Assembly: GCF_031082405.1 (NCBI RefSeq)
Contig: NZ_JAVHJU010000061.1
Coordinates: 124,001-188,000, forward strand
Source of the DNA: Amycolatopsis sp. A133
GTDB taxonomy: Bacteria; Actinomycetota; Actinomycetes; Mycobacteriales; Pseudonocardiaceae
Direction: 5' to 3'
Length of the DNA stretch: 64,000 nucleotides
In this document: piece after piece, positions 22,857 to 31,224 of the stretch
Layout: each line of letters opens with the position of its first letter
How positions within the stretch are numbered: position 1 is the stretch's first letter
The notes under the pieces: generated by a model
Database searches by the model: none
What the model saw: the letters and a program-made list of their open reading frames with translations, nothing else
What the model was told of the DNA's origin: nothing
Translations under genes and position numbers: made by a program

Positions 22857-24484
22857 GGCCGGGCCTGCCCGTCTCGCGGTTCGCCGCCGAGGCCCTGGCG
22901 CAGGTCTCCGCGACGGGCCGCCGCCTCCAGGGCCGCGGTCTCCTCCGGCGGGTCGGGGCGCAGCAGGCTGCCCGGCACCGCGTGCCCGGCGGCGCCGAGC
23001 TTGTTGGGTTTTTTCGGCACGGACGCTCCTTGGTAGGCCAGGGCCTTGCCGTCGAGCGGCTGGTGGACCTCGAGGTAGGTACCGTCCGGGCCGCGGGTGA
23101 TGATCCCGGTTTCGATGCCGTGTTCGAGCACCTCGCGGTCCGACCGCTGCAGAGCGAGGCAGATGCGGTAGGTGAGCAGGTATACGACCGGCGGGGCGAC
23201 GAGCAGCCCGATGCGCCCGGCCCAGGTGGTCGCGTTGAGCGAGATGTCGAACTCCAGCGCGATGATGTCGTTGAACGACGAGAGCGTCAGCACGCCGTAG
23301 AACACGAGCGCCATCATGCCGATGCTCGTGCGCACCGGGACGTCGCGGGCGCGCTGGACGAGGTTGTGGTGGACGGTGTCGCCGGAGAGGCGGCGTTCGA
23401 TCCACGGGTAGGAGATCAGCGCCACGAACAGCACGGTCAGGCCGACCACGCCGGCGAAGAACGGCTGCGGCACGGTGTGGTTGCCGATGAACAGCTCCCA
23501 CGGCGGGTAGACGCGCAGGAGGCCGTCCGCGAACCCCATGTACCAGTCGGGCTGGGAGCCGGCGGAGACCTTCGACGGGTCGTAGGGACCGAACATCCAC
23601 ACCGGGTTGATCTGGAACAGCCCGGACATCAGCGCCAGGATGCCGGTGACGACCGCGAAGAACGCGCCGCCCTTGAGCGCGAACACCGGCAGGATCCGGA
23701 CGCCGACGACGTTGCTCTCCTTCCGCCGGACACCGGGGAACTGGGTGTGCTTCTGGTACCAGACCAGGGCCAGGTGGACGCCGACGAGCGCGAGCATGAT
23801 CCCGGGCAGCAGCAGGATGTGGATCGTGTAGAGCCGGGGGATGATGACGTCGCCGGGGAATTCGCCGCCGAACAACGCCCAGTGCAGCCAGGTCCCGATC
23901 ACGGGCAACGACAGCACGATCCCGGACAGCGTCGCGCGGATGCCGGTGCCGGAAAGCAGGTCGTCGGGCAGGGAGTAGCCGAAGAACCCTTCGAACATGC
24001 CCAGGATCAGCAGCAGTGCCCCGATCACCCAGTTCGCTTCGCGGGGACGGCGGAAGGCTCCGGTGAAGAAGATCCGGAGCATGTGCACCATCATCGCGGC
24101 GACGAAGATCAGCGCCGCCCAGTGGTGCAGCTGCCGCACGAAGAGCCCGCCGCGGACTTCGAACGACAGGTCGAGGGTGGTCGCGAACGCCCGGGACATC
24201 GGCACACCGCGCAGGTTCGCGTAGGCGCCCTGGTAGGTGACCTCCTGCATCGACGGGTCGAAGAACAACGTCAGGTACACGCCGCTGAGGAGCAGGACGA
24301 GGAAGCTGTAGAGCGCCACTTCGCCCAGCAGGAACGACCAGTGGGTGGGGAAGACCTTGTTGAACTGGTGGCGCAGGCCCGCAGCCGCGTGCAGCCGCCG
24401 GTCGGTGGTGTCGGCCGCCGAGGCCGCCGCGCGGGTGGCGCGGCCCGGCCCGCGGGTGGGGGCGGGGACGTGGCTGGGGCTCAT
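22853..24484 (-). CDS. qcrB: Orphan cytochrome b subunit (QcrB paralogue)
   Basis: A 543-residue cytochrome bc1 b subunit with about nine helices. Haem-ligand histidines lie in LHHWAALIFVAAMMVHMLR and YTIHILLLPGIMLALVGVH. The Q-site motif reads PDWYMGF, as in actinobacterial QcrB. The C-terminal tail (after TYLEVHQPLDG) is long and polar. No qcrA, qcrC or cox genes adjoin, unlike the main bcc-aa3 locus, so this is a second copy. It may pair with another electron donor or acceptor in its operon or form an alternative bc complex. That role is inference. Confidence 0.9.
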   Translation of the reverse strand: MSPSHVPAPTRGPGRATRAAASAADTTDRRLHAAAGLRHQFNKVFPTHWSFLLGEVALYSFLVLLLSGVYLTLFFDPSMQEVTYQGAYANLRGVPMSRAFATTLDLSFEVRGGLFVRQLHHWAALIFVAAMMVHMLRIFFTGAFRRPREANWVIGALLLILGMFEGFFGYSLPDDLLSGTGIRATLSGIVLSLPVIGTWLHWALFGGEFPGDVIIPRLYTIHILLLPGIMLALVGVHLALVWYQKHTQFPGVRRKESNVVGVRILPVFALKGGAFFAVVTGILALMSGLFQINPVWMFGPYDPSKVSAGSQPDWYMGFADGLLRVYPPWELFIGNHTVPQPFFAGVVGLTVLFVALISYPWIERRLSGDTVHHNLVQRARDVPVRTSIGMMALVFYGVLTLSSFNDIIALEFDISLNATTWAGRIGLLVAPPVVYLLTYRICLALQRSDREVLEHGIETGIITRGPDGTYLEVHQPLDGKALAYQGASVPKKPNKLGAAGHAVPGSLLRPDPPEETAALEAAARRGDLRQGLGGEPRDGQARP

Positions 24485-24511
24485 GGCCTTCTCCAGGGAA
24501 TTCAGTGACCG

Positions 24512-24724
24512 TCAGCCGTGCGTACCCGTGCCTGCCCGGGACAACCCCTGTTCTTCCCGGACGCCCGCCTTCGTGGTGAGCTTCCCGTCCACCGCGATCC
24601 CGTGCGCCTTCCCGGGCGTGCTCGGGGGCCGGTCCGGCGCCGGGGCGCAGGCCGCGGCGGCGAGCGCGAGGAACCCCGCGACCACCGCCGCGAGCCGGCG
24701 GCGGCTCGTCAGCGGCGGCGCCAC
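24512..24724 (-). CDS. Small lipoprotein, 70 residues
   Basis: Starts at GTG 24724 (VAPPLTSRRRLAAVVAGFLA), 16 bases inside the preceding gene. A basic patch SRRR, a hydrophobic core and LAAAACAP form a lipobox-like signal, so the cysteine near residue 26 should be lipidated. The mature part is only about 44 residues, polar, and contains DGKLTTKAGVREEQGLSRAG. No family is recognised. It lies between the 191-residue unknown and the cytochrome b gene in one operon, so a role as an accessory to that membrane complex is possible. Confidence 0.55.
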   Translation of the reverse strand: MAPPLTSRRRLAAVVAGFLALAAAACAPAPDRPPSTPGKAHGIAVDGKLTTKAGVREEQGLSRAGTGTHG

Positions 24725-25284
24725 CGCAACACCTTCCGGGCCGCCGAATACGCCAGGCCCGCCGCCAGCACCCACGGGCCCGCGACGATGATCGGATCCA
24801 CCAGGTGGTGCTTGACGTCCGCGCGCTTTTTCCCCACCCGCGACGAGAAGCCGTGCCGGGTGAACTCGCTCAGCACACCGGTTTCGGTGACCGGGTTGTC
24901 CGGGCGGAGCGTGGCGAACGAGCGCAGGTGGCTTTCCCAGGCGTCCACCCGGTCGGCGGCCAGCAGGAGCAGCCAGTGCGCGGCGCGCCCCTCGCTGTAC
25001 TTCCGGTAGGAGAACCGGCGCAGCGCACCGGAAAGGCCCTTCGGCGGGCACGACGTCCCGAAGACCGGAGTCAGGAACTTGTGCTCGATCGAGCGTTCCC
25101 GCGGCTGCTTCTCCGGCTGCCGCTCGGGAAAGTCCCAGTGCGCGCCGGTCTTGTCTTCCTGCCACTGCAGCTTCGGGACCGACGGCCGGTCCTTCGGGTC
25201 CAGGTCCGCGCCCCAGCCCGGGATGCGCGCGCGCAGGCTGTCGCTCGATTCGGCGATCGGCGGCCGCTCCGACGTGTACGTCAT
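24709..25284 (-). CDS. Unrecognised protein with C-terminal membrane helix
   Basis: A 191-residue protein. Residues 1-75 are polar (ESSDSLRARIPGWGADLDPK). The middle holds FGTSCPPKGLSGALRRFSYR then EGRAAHWLLLLAADRVDAWE, and the end holds one transmembrane helix, PIIVAGPWVLAAGLAYSAARKVL. The N-terminus should be cytoplasmic or the protein tail-anchored. Family not recognised. It follows the zinc dehydrogenase by 13 bases and overlaps the small lipoprotein, in the operon that also makes the orphan cytochrome b. GGAACGACC precedes ATG 25284. Confidence 0.7.
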   Translation of the reverse strand: MTYTSERPPIAESSDSLRARIPGWGADLDPKDRPSVPKLQWQEDKTGAHWDFPERQPEKQPRERSIEHKFLTPVFGTSCPPKGLSGALRRFSYRKYSEGRAAHWLLLLAADRVDAWESHLRSFATLRPDNPVTETGVLSEFTRHGFSSRVGKKRADVKHHLVDPIIVAGPWVLAAGLAYSAARKVLRWRRR

Positions 25285-25297
25285 GGTCGTTCCTTCC

Positions 25298-26446
25298 TCA
25301 GCCGGCGTTCGGGACGATCAGCGGCTTGATGCAGCCGTCCAGCTTCGCGGAGAAGATGTGGTACCCCTCGGCGATGTGCTCCAGCGGGATGCGGTGGGTG
25401 ACGATGTCGCTCGGCTTGAGGTAGCCGTTGCGGACGTGCTCGAACAGCCGCGGCCACTGCCGCTTCACGGGGCACTGGTTCATCCGCAGCGTGAGGCCCT
25501 TGTTGAGCGCGTCGCCGAACTTGACGGCGCTGAACATCGGGCCGTAGGCGCCCATCACCGAAACCGTGCCGCCCTTGCGGACGCCGTCGATGCACCAGTT
25601 GAGCGCCACCGGCGAGCCGCCCTGCAGCTTCAGCTTGGCCGAGGTGATGTGCTGGGTCAGGTTGCCGTCGGCCTCTGCGCCCACCGCGTCGATCGCGACG
25701 TCGGCGCCGAGGTGATCGGTGAGCTTCTTGAGGTGCACGACGATGTCGTCGTACTCGGTGAAGTTGTAGGTCTCGGCGTGGGCGAACGTGCGCGCCTTCT
25801 CCAGGCGGTTCTCCAGGTGGTCGATGACGATGACCCGGCCCGCGCCCATCAGCCACGCCGACTTCGCCGCGAACAGGCCCACCGGCCCCGCCCCGAAGAC
25901 CACGACGACGTCGCCTTCGACGATCTCGCCGAGCTGGGCGCCGAAATAGCCGGTGGCGAGCGCGTCGGTGAGCAGGACGGCGTCCTCGTCGTCCATCCAG
26001 CCGGGGATCAGCGTCGGCCCGACGTCGGCGAAGGGCACCCGGACGAACTCGGCCTGCCCGCCGTCGTAGCCGCCGCAGGTGTGGGAGTAGCCGTAGATGC
26101 CGCCGACGGCGGTGGCGTTCGGGTTCACGTTGTGGCAGTTGGAGTAGAGCCCACGGGCACAGAACCAGCAGGTGCCGCAGAACACGTTGAAGGGCACCAT
26201 GACGCGGTCGCCCCGCTTGAGGTTCCGCACCCCGGACCCGACTTCCTCGACCACCCCGATGAACTCGTGCCCGAACGTCGTGCCGACGCGCGTGTCCGGC
26301 ATCATGCCGTGGTAGAGGTGCAGGTCCGAACCGCAGATCGCGGCCAGCGTCACCCGGATGATCGCGTCACCGGGGTGTTCGATCGCGGGGACGTCCTTTT
26401 CTTCGACACGGATCTTGTACGGGCCGCGGTACACCATCGCACGCAC
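25298..26446 (-). CDS. Zinc-dependent alcohol/formaldehyde dehydrogenase
   Basis: A 382-residue medium-chain dehydrogenase starting at GTG 26446 with AAGGAGG upstream. Catalytic zinc ligands are in AAICGSDLHLYHG (Cys38) and GHEFIGVVEEVG (His60-Glu61). Structural zinc cysteines are in VFCGTCWFCARGLYSNC. The NAD-binding loop reads VFGAGPVGLFAAKSAW. The insert GIYGYSHTCGGYDGGQAEFV resembles glutathione-independent formaldehyde dehydrogenase/dismutase. It probably oxidises a small aldehyde or alcohol. It sits upstream of an orphan cytochrome b in the same operon, so its reducing power might feed that chain. Confidence 0.9.
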   Translation of the reverse strand: MRAMVYRGPYKIRVEEKDVPAIEHPGDAIIRVTLAAICGSDLHLYHGMMPDTRVGTTFGHEFIGVVEEVGSGVRNLKRGDRVMVPFNVFCGTCWFCARGLYSNCHNVNPNATAVGGIYGYSHTCGGYDGGQAEFVRVPFADVGPTLIPGWMDDEDAVLLTDALATGYFGAQLGEIVEGDVVVVFGAGPVGLFAAKSAWLMGAGRVIVIDHLENRLEKARTFAHAETYNFTEYDDIVVHLKKLTDHLGADVAIDAVGAEADGNLTQHITSAKLKLQGGSPVALNWCIDGVRKGGTVSVMGAYGPMFSAVKFGDALNKGLTLRMNQCPVKRQWPRLFEHVRNGYLKPSDIVTHRIPLEHIAEGYHIFSAKLDGCIKPLIVPNAG

Positions 26447-26492
26447 AGCGCCTCCTTCCGACGGGTCGTCGGCATACCCGGGCCCACCGTGG

Positions 26493-27203
26493 CTAACCCT
26501 CGGCGAACTCCGTGATCAACGCCGAGGTCACGCCCCCGGACCGCGCGGGGAACGTGTGCGCCCCCGGGACGGTGACGAACTCGCCGCCCGAGGCGGCGGC
26601 GAGGGACCGCGCCCAGGGTTCGGGGCTCAGCGTGTCCCGGCGGCCGCGCACGACGAGGACGGGGCAGCGCAGCAGCGGCATCGCCCGTTCCGGTTCGTCC
26701 CGCTGGGCCGAGCGGATCATCCGCAGCAGCCGTCGCGGCCCGGCGCGCAGGTAGTGCGGGACGGTGCCGGGCAGCGCCGACGGCGATTCGTGGACCACGT
26801 CGGCCAGGAACGCGACGGACAGGGGGCCGAGGCGGCGCAGCTCGGGCGGGAACGTCGGTCCGGCCAGCACCAGCGCCCGGACGAGGTCCGGCCGCCGCAC
26901 CGCGACGGCGATGGCGACCTGCGCGGCGGTCGAGTGTCCGAAGAGGACGGAAGGGCGGTCCAGCCAGGCGGCGACGGTGCCGGCGATCGCGTCGATCACC
27001 GGCTCGCAGGCGAGGGGACCCGGCCCGCCGAAACCGGGGACGTCGAGGAGGTGGGCGCGCGTGGCCGCGGCGCAGCCGTGCAGGGTGTCGAGGAGGTAGC
27101 CGGGCGCGCCGAGGCCCGGCAGGAGCACGACGGGGGGACGGCCCGGGCGTTCGGTGCCGGCGGACACGGCTCGCACGCGGCCGGAGGTGCTCGTGGTGGA
27201 CAT
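26493..27203 (-). CDS. Alpha/beta hydrolase
   Basis: A 236-residue hydrolase starting at ATG 27203. It has the oxyanion strand VVLLPGLGAPGYLLDTLHG, the nucleophile elbow LFGHSTAAQ (Ser about 104), an acid in RGRRDTLSP and the histidine in VPGAHTFPARSG. It is a compact lipase/esterase-like fold with no lid to suggest a substrate. No signal peptide, so cytoplasmic. It ends 46 bases before the zinc dehydrogenase and is likely the first gene of that operon. An earlier GTG at 27239 would add 12 residues. Confidence 0.85.
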   Translation of the reverse strand: MSTTSTSGRVRAVSAGTERPGRPPVVLLPGLGAPGYLLDTLHGCAAATRAHLLDVPGFGGPGPLACEPVIDAIAGTVAAWLDRPSVLFGHSTAAQVAIAVAVRRPDLVRALVLAGPTFPPELRRLGPLSVAFLADVVHESPSALPGTVPHYLRAGPRRLLRMIRSAQRDEPERAMPLLRCPVLVVRGRRDTLSPEPWARSLAAASGGEFVTVPGAHTFPARSGGVTSALITEFAEG

Positions 27204-27256
27204 CGGGGCCGGAGTACCCCGGAACAGCGGGGCACACACGGACGCGCTGGAGACGG

Positions 27257-27303
27257 AGCTTTCACGTGAAAGCTGCCCCGGACGGAGCTTTCACGTGAAA
27301 GCT
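27257..27303. repeat. Tandem 18-base palindromes AGCTTTCACGTGAAAGCT
   Basis: Two identical perfect palindromes at 27257-27274 and 27286-27303, each preceded by GACGG, lie 14-60 bases after the stop of the RsbU-like phosphatase and 54 bases before the hydrolase start. Each folds as a short hairpin. They may be terminators, or a dimeric protein site centred on CACGTG. Confidence 0.85.
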
Positions 27304-27316
27304 CGGCGTCCGGGGC

Positions 27317-28507
27317 CTACGGTGCCGGTGTGCGGCGCAGGGCCAGGACCACCGTGTCGTCGGCGTGCAGGACGACGTCGTGCATCCGGGTCACCAGCTC
27401 CCGCGGCAGGGTCGCCGCCGGCCAGGCGCGGAGGCGTTCGGCCAGCGCCAGGAGCCGCGACTGCCCCTCGTCGAGGTCCTTGCGGCTCTCCACCAGGCCG
27501 TCGGTGTACAGCAGCACTGTGTCACCCGGTTCGAGGACCACGTCGACGAGCTCGCGGCTGCCGGGGTCGGGGAAGCCGACGCCGCGGCCGGGTTCGGGCG
27601 GGGGCAGCAGGCGGGCGGCGCCGGACGCCGTGACGAGCACCGGCTCCGGGTGACCGCCGTTCGCGAAGCGGGTGCGGCCCGTCGCCGGGTCGATGCGGGC
27701 CAGCAGGACCGTGGCCATCAGGCCCGGCTCGATCGCCGCCAGCGTGTGGGAGGCGTGGGCGATCAGGTCCGGGAACGGGTGACCTTCCAGGGCGAGCGTG
27801 CGGATCGCGTGGGTGGCGGTGAGGGCGTGCCGGGTCGAGGTGACGCCGTGGCCGACCGCGTCGACCAGGGTCACGTGCACCTGCCCGTCGGGGAGGACGA
27901 ACCAGTCGTAGAGGTCACCGCCGGTCGGGGAGTCCTGGTCGGTCGGGGAGTAGTGGACGGCCGGCTCCAGGCCCGGCAGGGCGGGCGGCCGCGGGCGCAG
28001 CGCGTCCTCCAGCTCGCGGAAGATGGCCGCGTGCGCGCGGCGGAGCTGTTCGTCGCGCTGTTCGAGCTCGACGTACATCGCCAGCACGCCGCTGTTGGTT
28101 TCCGCGAGCTCGTGCTTCAGGTCCCGTTGTTCGTTGGCGAGGGTGTCGGCGCGGGCGACCAGCGCGAGCATCTCTTCGCGCGTCGCCCGGTCGTCGTCGG
28201 GGTCGGCGGGGTCCGTGGGCCTGCCGCCGGTGAGGTGCCAGGTCAGGGTCTCGCCGTCGCCCCGCTCGGGCAGCAGCGGCAGCGCGTCGCGGCTGCCCTG
28301 GCTCACGGCGTGGTCCAGCCGCACGGTGACGGCGAGCCGCCGGTCGGAAGCCGCCGTCGCCACGTGCACGGTTTCGCCCGCGGTGAGGGCCGGCTCGGCG
28401 AGCAGGGTCACGGCGAGCACCAGCCGCCCGCGGTCGTCGGCGGGCACGCCGGCTTGGGCGCAGGCGGTGCGCAGCCGCTGCCGGATCCGGGCCAGGTCGG
28501 GGCGCAT
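27317..28507 (-). CDS. RsbU-like PP2C (SpoIIE) phosphatase
   Basis: A 396-residue protein. The first 90 residues resemble a degenerate histidine-kinase-like ATPase domain. A coiled coil rich in Glu/Arg (RATREEMLALVARADTLANE and onward, about 110-165) links to a SpoIIE phosphatase domain with PTGGDLYDW, TLVDAVGHG, LLYTDGLVE and ADDTVVLAL, so all metal-binding aspartates are present. Such phosphatases dephosphorylate STAS anti-anti-sigma factors. Its start shares one base with the stop of the previous gene (TGATG). As the last gene of the stressosome operon it is the expected RsbT target. Confidence 0.88.
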   Translation of the reverse strand: MRPDLARIRQRLRTACAQAGVPADDRGRLVLAVTLLAEPALTAGETVHVATAASDRRLAVTVRLDHAVSQGSRDALPLLPERGDGETLTWHLTGGRPTDPADPDDDRATREEMLALVARADTLANEQRDLKHELAETNSGVLAMYVELEQRDEQLRRAHAAIFRELEDALRPRPPALPGLEPAVHYSPTDQDSPTGGDLYDWFVLPDGQVHVTLVDAVGHGVTSTRHALTATHAIRTLALEGHPFPDLIAHASHTLAAIEPGLMATVLLARIDPATGRTRFANGGHPEPVLVTASGAARLLPPPEPGRGVGFPDPGSRELVDVVLEPGDTVLLYTDGLVESRKDLDEGQSRLLALAERLRAWPAATLPRELVTRMHDVVLHADDTVVLALRRTPAP

Positions 28508-29499
28508 CAGGCGGACCGGTCCGCACGCAGGGCGAGCGCGGCCGCGTCGTCGCGCGCGTTCCGGTGCCGGTGGGCGAGGTCCGCGGCGAGCAGCAGCAGG
28601 TCCGGGGTCCGGCCGGGAACGCGCCAGCCGGTGCCGACGCCGTCGGTGTGCAGGACCACGACGTCGTCGTCGGCCAGCGTCAGGTGCCGGACCGGCGCCG
28701 TCGGCAGCGTGAACCCGACGATGCCGGGCGTGCTGAGCAGCAGCCGGGACGGGCCGTCGCCGAGGCTCGCGCCGCTGACGTTGCCGACGCCGCAGAACTC
28801 CAGCCGCCGCGGCGCGATCCGCACGAGCGCGACCGCGGCGCCGCGGGTCGTGCGCAGCGCGCGGTGCATGTTCGTGAGCTGGTGCGACAGCGGGCGGTCC
28901 GGGTTCTCGGTGAACACGCGCAACGCGGCTTCGGCGGCTTCGGCGGCGTCGGGTCCGTGGCCGAGCCCGTCGGCGACGACGGCGGTCCGGCTGCCGGTGA
29001 CGTCGGCCAGCGCGAGGGCGTCACCGCAGTACTCTTCGCCGTCGCGGGCCAGGCGGAAGTGCCCGGTCGCGCGGCGGGACGGCGGCGCGGCCGGGTCGAG
29101 CAGGCGGGCGGCGGCGAGCGTCCCGTCCGCGGGCGAGGACGTGATCCGGAACTCGGTCGCCATCCGCTTCACCGCGCCGAGGCCGGTGCCCAGGGTGGCG
29201 GTGGTCGTGTTGCCGTCGAGCAGCCAGTGGTCGAGGTCGGCCATGCCGGGGCCGTCGTCGGCGGCCAGCACGTCGACCCCGCGCCCGGTGAGCGACCGCT
29301 GCACGAACACCGAGCCGCCGCCGGTGTGCTTGTCGATGTTGCCGGCGAGCTCGGCCGCCACCACCGCGGCGCGGTCGGCCAGCGGCCCCGCGAGCCCGGC
29401 CGCGTGCGCGGTTTCGCGGGCGACGCGGGCAGCGGCGTACCCGGCACTGGGGTGGTCGACGCGGATCTGGCGCGTCAGGCCGGCGACGGTCGCGGTCAT
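28507..29499 (-). CDS. Fusion of RsbT/RsbW-like kinase and RsbX-like phosphatase
   Basis: A 330-residue two-domain protein. Residues 1-130 form a GHKL ATPase with AELAGNIDKHTGGG (N box), ADDGPGM and GTGLGAVKRM (G boxes). Residues 145-330 form a compact PP2C domain like RsbX, with YCGDALALAD, VVADGLGHGPDAAEAAEAAL, VLHTDGVG and DDAAALALR. It resembles the fused protein often found beside RsbRST modules and could both phosphorylate and reset the stressosome STAS proteins. It overlaps rsbT by four bases. Confidence 0.88.
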   Translation of the reverse strand: MTATVAGLTRQIRVDHPSAGYAAARVARETAHAAGLAGPLADRAAVVAAELAGNIDKHTGGGSVFVQRSLTGRGVDVLAADDGPGMADLDHWLLDGNTTTATLGTGLGAVKRMATEFRITSSPADGTLAAARLLDPAAPPSRRATGHFRLARDGEEYCGDALALADVTGSRTAVVADGLGHGPDAAEAAEAALRVFTENPDRPLSHQLTNMHRALRTTRGAAVALVRIAPRRLEFCGVGNVSGASLGDGPSRLLLSTPGIVGFTLPTAPVRHLTLADDDVVVLHTDGVGTGWRVPGRTPDLLLLAADLAHRHRNARDDAAALALRADRSA

Positions 29500-29918
29500 G
29501 GCTTCCAGCGCACGACGGTGACGGTGGTGCCCCGGCCGGGCGCGGTGTCGAGGTCGAAGTCGTCGACCAGCCGCCGGGTGCCGCCGAGGCCGTGCCCGAG
29601 GCCCGCGCCGGTGCTGAACCCGTCGGTCATCGCCTGCTCGACGTCGGCGATCCCGGGGCCCTCGTCCCGCACCCGCAGCCGGATCCCGAGCCGCCCGGCC
29701 GGGTCCCGCACGGCTTCGACGGTCATCGTGCCGCCCCCGCCGTGGATGTAGGCGTTGCGGACGAGCTCACTGGCCGCGGTGACGATCTTCGTCTGGTCGA
29801 CGATCGTGAACCCGGCGGCGACCGCGGCCGCGCGCACGGCGTGGCGGGCCGTGAGGAGGTCCTCTTCCACCCGGACGGGGTGCTCGCCGGAGGGGATGGT
29901 CCGCTCGTCAGGACGCAT
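29496..29918 (-). CDS. rsbT: RsbT-type serine/threonine kinase
   Basis: A 140-residue GHKL kinase. It carries ASELVRNAYIHGGGG (N box), RVRDEGPGIADVEQAM (G1) and GAGLGHGLGGTRRLVDDFDL (G2), closely following RsbT. In Bacillus, RsbT leaves the stressosome after phosphorylating RsbS and RsbR and then activates the phosphatase RsbU. ATG 29918 overlaps rsbS by 11 bases. The surrounding order R-S-T matches the classic module, which gives high confidence to the name. Confidence 0.92.
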   Translation of the reverse strand: MRPDERTIPSGEHPVRVEEDLLTARHAVRAAAVAAGFTIVDQTKIVTAASELVRNAYIHGGGGTMTVEAVRDPAGRLGIRLRVRDEGPGIADVEQAMTDGFSTGAGLGHGLGGTRRLVDDFDLDTAPGRGTTVTVVRWKP

Positions 29919-30291
29919 GGGGCGCTTCTTCGGCGGGACGGCGCCAGCCCAGCAGTTCCATCGCCTGCTCCGCGTTCAGGGCGGTCCGGACGCCGGTGAG
30001 CGGGATCCCGAGCTCGGTCAGCGTCAGCGCGACGGCCGGGCGCATCCCGGCGACGATCATCCGCGTGCCGAGCAGCTGCCCGATGCCGGCCAGCTGCATG
30101 AGCACCCGGGCGACGAAGGAGTCGATGATCTCCAGCCGCGAGATGTCGATGATGACGCCGCGGATGTCCTCGTTCGCGACCCGTGTGGCCAGCTCGTCGG
30201 TGAACGCGAGCGCGGTCTTGTCGTCGAGGTCGCTCAGCAGGCCGCCGAGCAGGATGTCGCCGAGCCGCAGGATCGGCACGCCGGTGTTCAC
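29908..30291 (-). CDS. rsbS: RsbS-type single STAS stressosome scaffold
   Basis: A 127-residue STAS protein beginning at GTG 30291 within the rsbR stop (GTGA). It reads VPILRLGDILLGGLLSDLDD early, and GVIIDISRLEIIDSFVARVL, where Ser in DSF corresponds to the phosphorylated Ser59 of Bacillus RsbS, then GTRMIVAGMRPAVALTLTEL. It should co-assemble with RsbR into the stressosome core and hold RsbT until phosphorylated. Confidence 0.92.
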   Translation of the reverse strand: MNTGVPILRLGDILLGGLLSDLDDKTALAFTDELATRVANEDIRGVIIDISRLEIIDSFVARVLMQLAGIGQLLGTRMIVAGMRPAVALTLTELGIPLTGVRTALNAEQAMELLGWRRPAEEAPHAS

Positions 30292-31151
30292 CCGGTCACC
30301 GGCCCCGGGCGGCCGCTGTCGCCGAGCAGCTGCATCGCGGTCGCCAGCGCGTCGGCCAGCGAGCCGCGGGTGACGATGTGCGAGAGGTCGATGCCCAGCT
30401 GGGTGATGGTCTGGGCGATCGACGGGCGGATGCCGCTGATCACGCATTCGGCGCCCATCAGCCGGACGGCGCTGACGGTCTGGAGCAGGTGCTGCGCGAC
30501 CGCGGTGTCGACGGTCGGGACGCCGGTGATGTCGATGATCGCCACCCGCGCCTCGTTCGCCTGGATCGACTCCAGGAGGTTGTTCATCACGACCTGGGTC
30601 CGGGCGCTGTCGAGCGTGCCGATCAGCGGTACCGCGAGGACGTGCCGCCACAGCCGCACGACGGGCGTGGACAGCTCGAGCATCTGGCTGTGCTGCTCGC
30701 GGATGATCCGTTCGCGACCGGCGGAGTAGACCTCGAACGTCAGCACGCCCGCGCTGTCGAGCAGCTCGTTGACCAGCAGCGCGGCCCGGTAGCGCAGGGC
30801 GGAATCGTCGGTGTGCCGCTCGATCGCGCTCAGCATCGTGCGCTTGAGCGCGAGGATCGCCATCGCCGTGGCCGACGGCTGGGCGCCCGCGCGGGCCCGG
30901 CGCTCCGACAGCGACGTCAGCGCGTCCCGGACCGCGGGGTCCTGGTCGACGATCCGGGACACCGGGAGCGTGCCGCCCAGCGCCTCGCGGAGAGCTTCGA
31001 GCAGCTCGACGGCTTCGCGGCGCAGGTCCGGCCCGCTCCGGTCGCCGTCACGCGGCTCCTGTCCGGCCCAGTCCCGCGCCAGCGCGGACCGGTCTTCTTC
31101 CAGCATGCGCGCCAAGACCATGCGGACCTGGCTGTCGTCCGTGCCCAGCAC
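30288..31151 (-). CDS. rsbR: RsbR-type stressosome sensor
   Basis: A 287-residue protein starting at GTG 31151 with GGAGGAGGAG upstream. The N-terminal half is helical and lacks a haem-globin signature, with REAVELLEALREALGGTLP and ALKRTMLSAIERHTDD. The C-terminal STAS domain reads IIDITGVPTVDTAVAQHLLQ and ISGIRPSIAQTITQLGIDLS, with threonines at the positions of Thr171 and Thr205 of Bacillus RsbRA. It senses an unknown stress and is phosphorylated by RsbT. Its promoter region overlaps the end of marR. Confidence 0.92.
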   Translation of the reverse strand: MLGTDDSQVRMVLARMLEEDRSALARDWAGQEPRDGDRSGPDLRREAVELLEALREALGGTLPVSRIVDQDPAVRDALTSLSERRARAGAQPSATAMAILALKRTMLSAIERHTDDSALRYRAALLVNELLDSAGVLTFEVYSAGRERIIREQHSQMLELSTPVVRLWRHVLAVPLIGTLDSARTQVVMNNLLESIQANEARVAIIDITGVPTVDTAVAQHLLQTVSAVRLMGAECVISGIRPSIAQTITQLGIDLSHIVTRGSLADALATAMQLLGDSGRPGPVTG

Positions 31152-31200
31152 CGACTCCTCCTCCGGTGTTCGGGCGCGCTCTGCTGTACGCCGACCTAAG

Positions 31201-31223
31201 TATTGCTATATAACAACAGTTGT
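31201..31223. promoter_or_regulatory. AT-rich promoter/operator zone of the rsb operon
   Basis: TATTGCTATATAACAACAGT lies just after the marR stop. It contains the perfect palindrome ACAACAGTTGT (31213-31223) and TTG/CAA pairs around TATATA. It is a sharp drop in G+C in this neighbourhood and could carry the rsbR promoter with a MarR site. Confidence 0.4.
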
Positions 31224-31224
31224 A

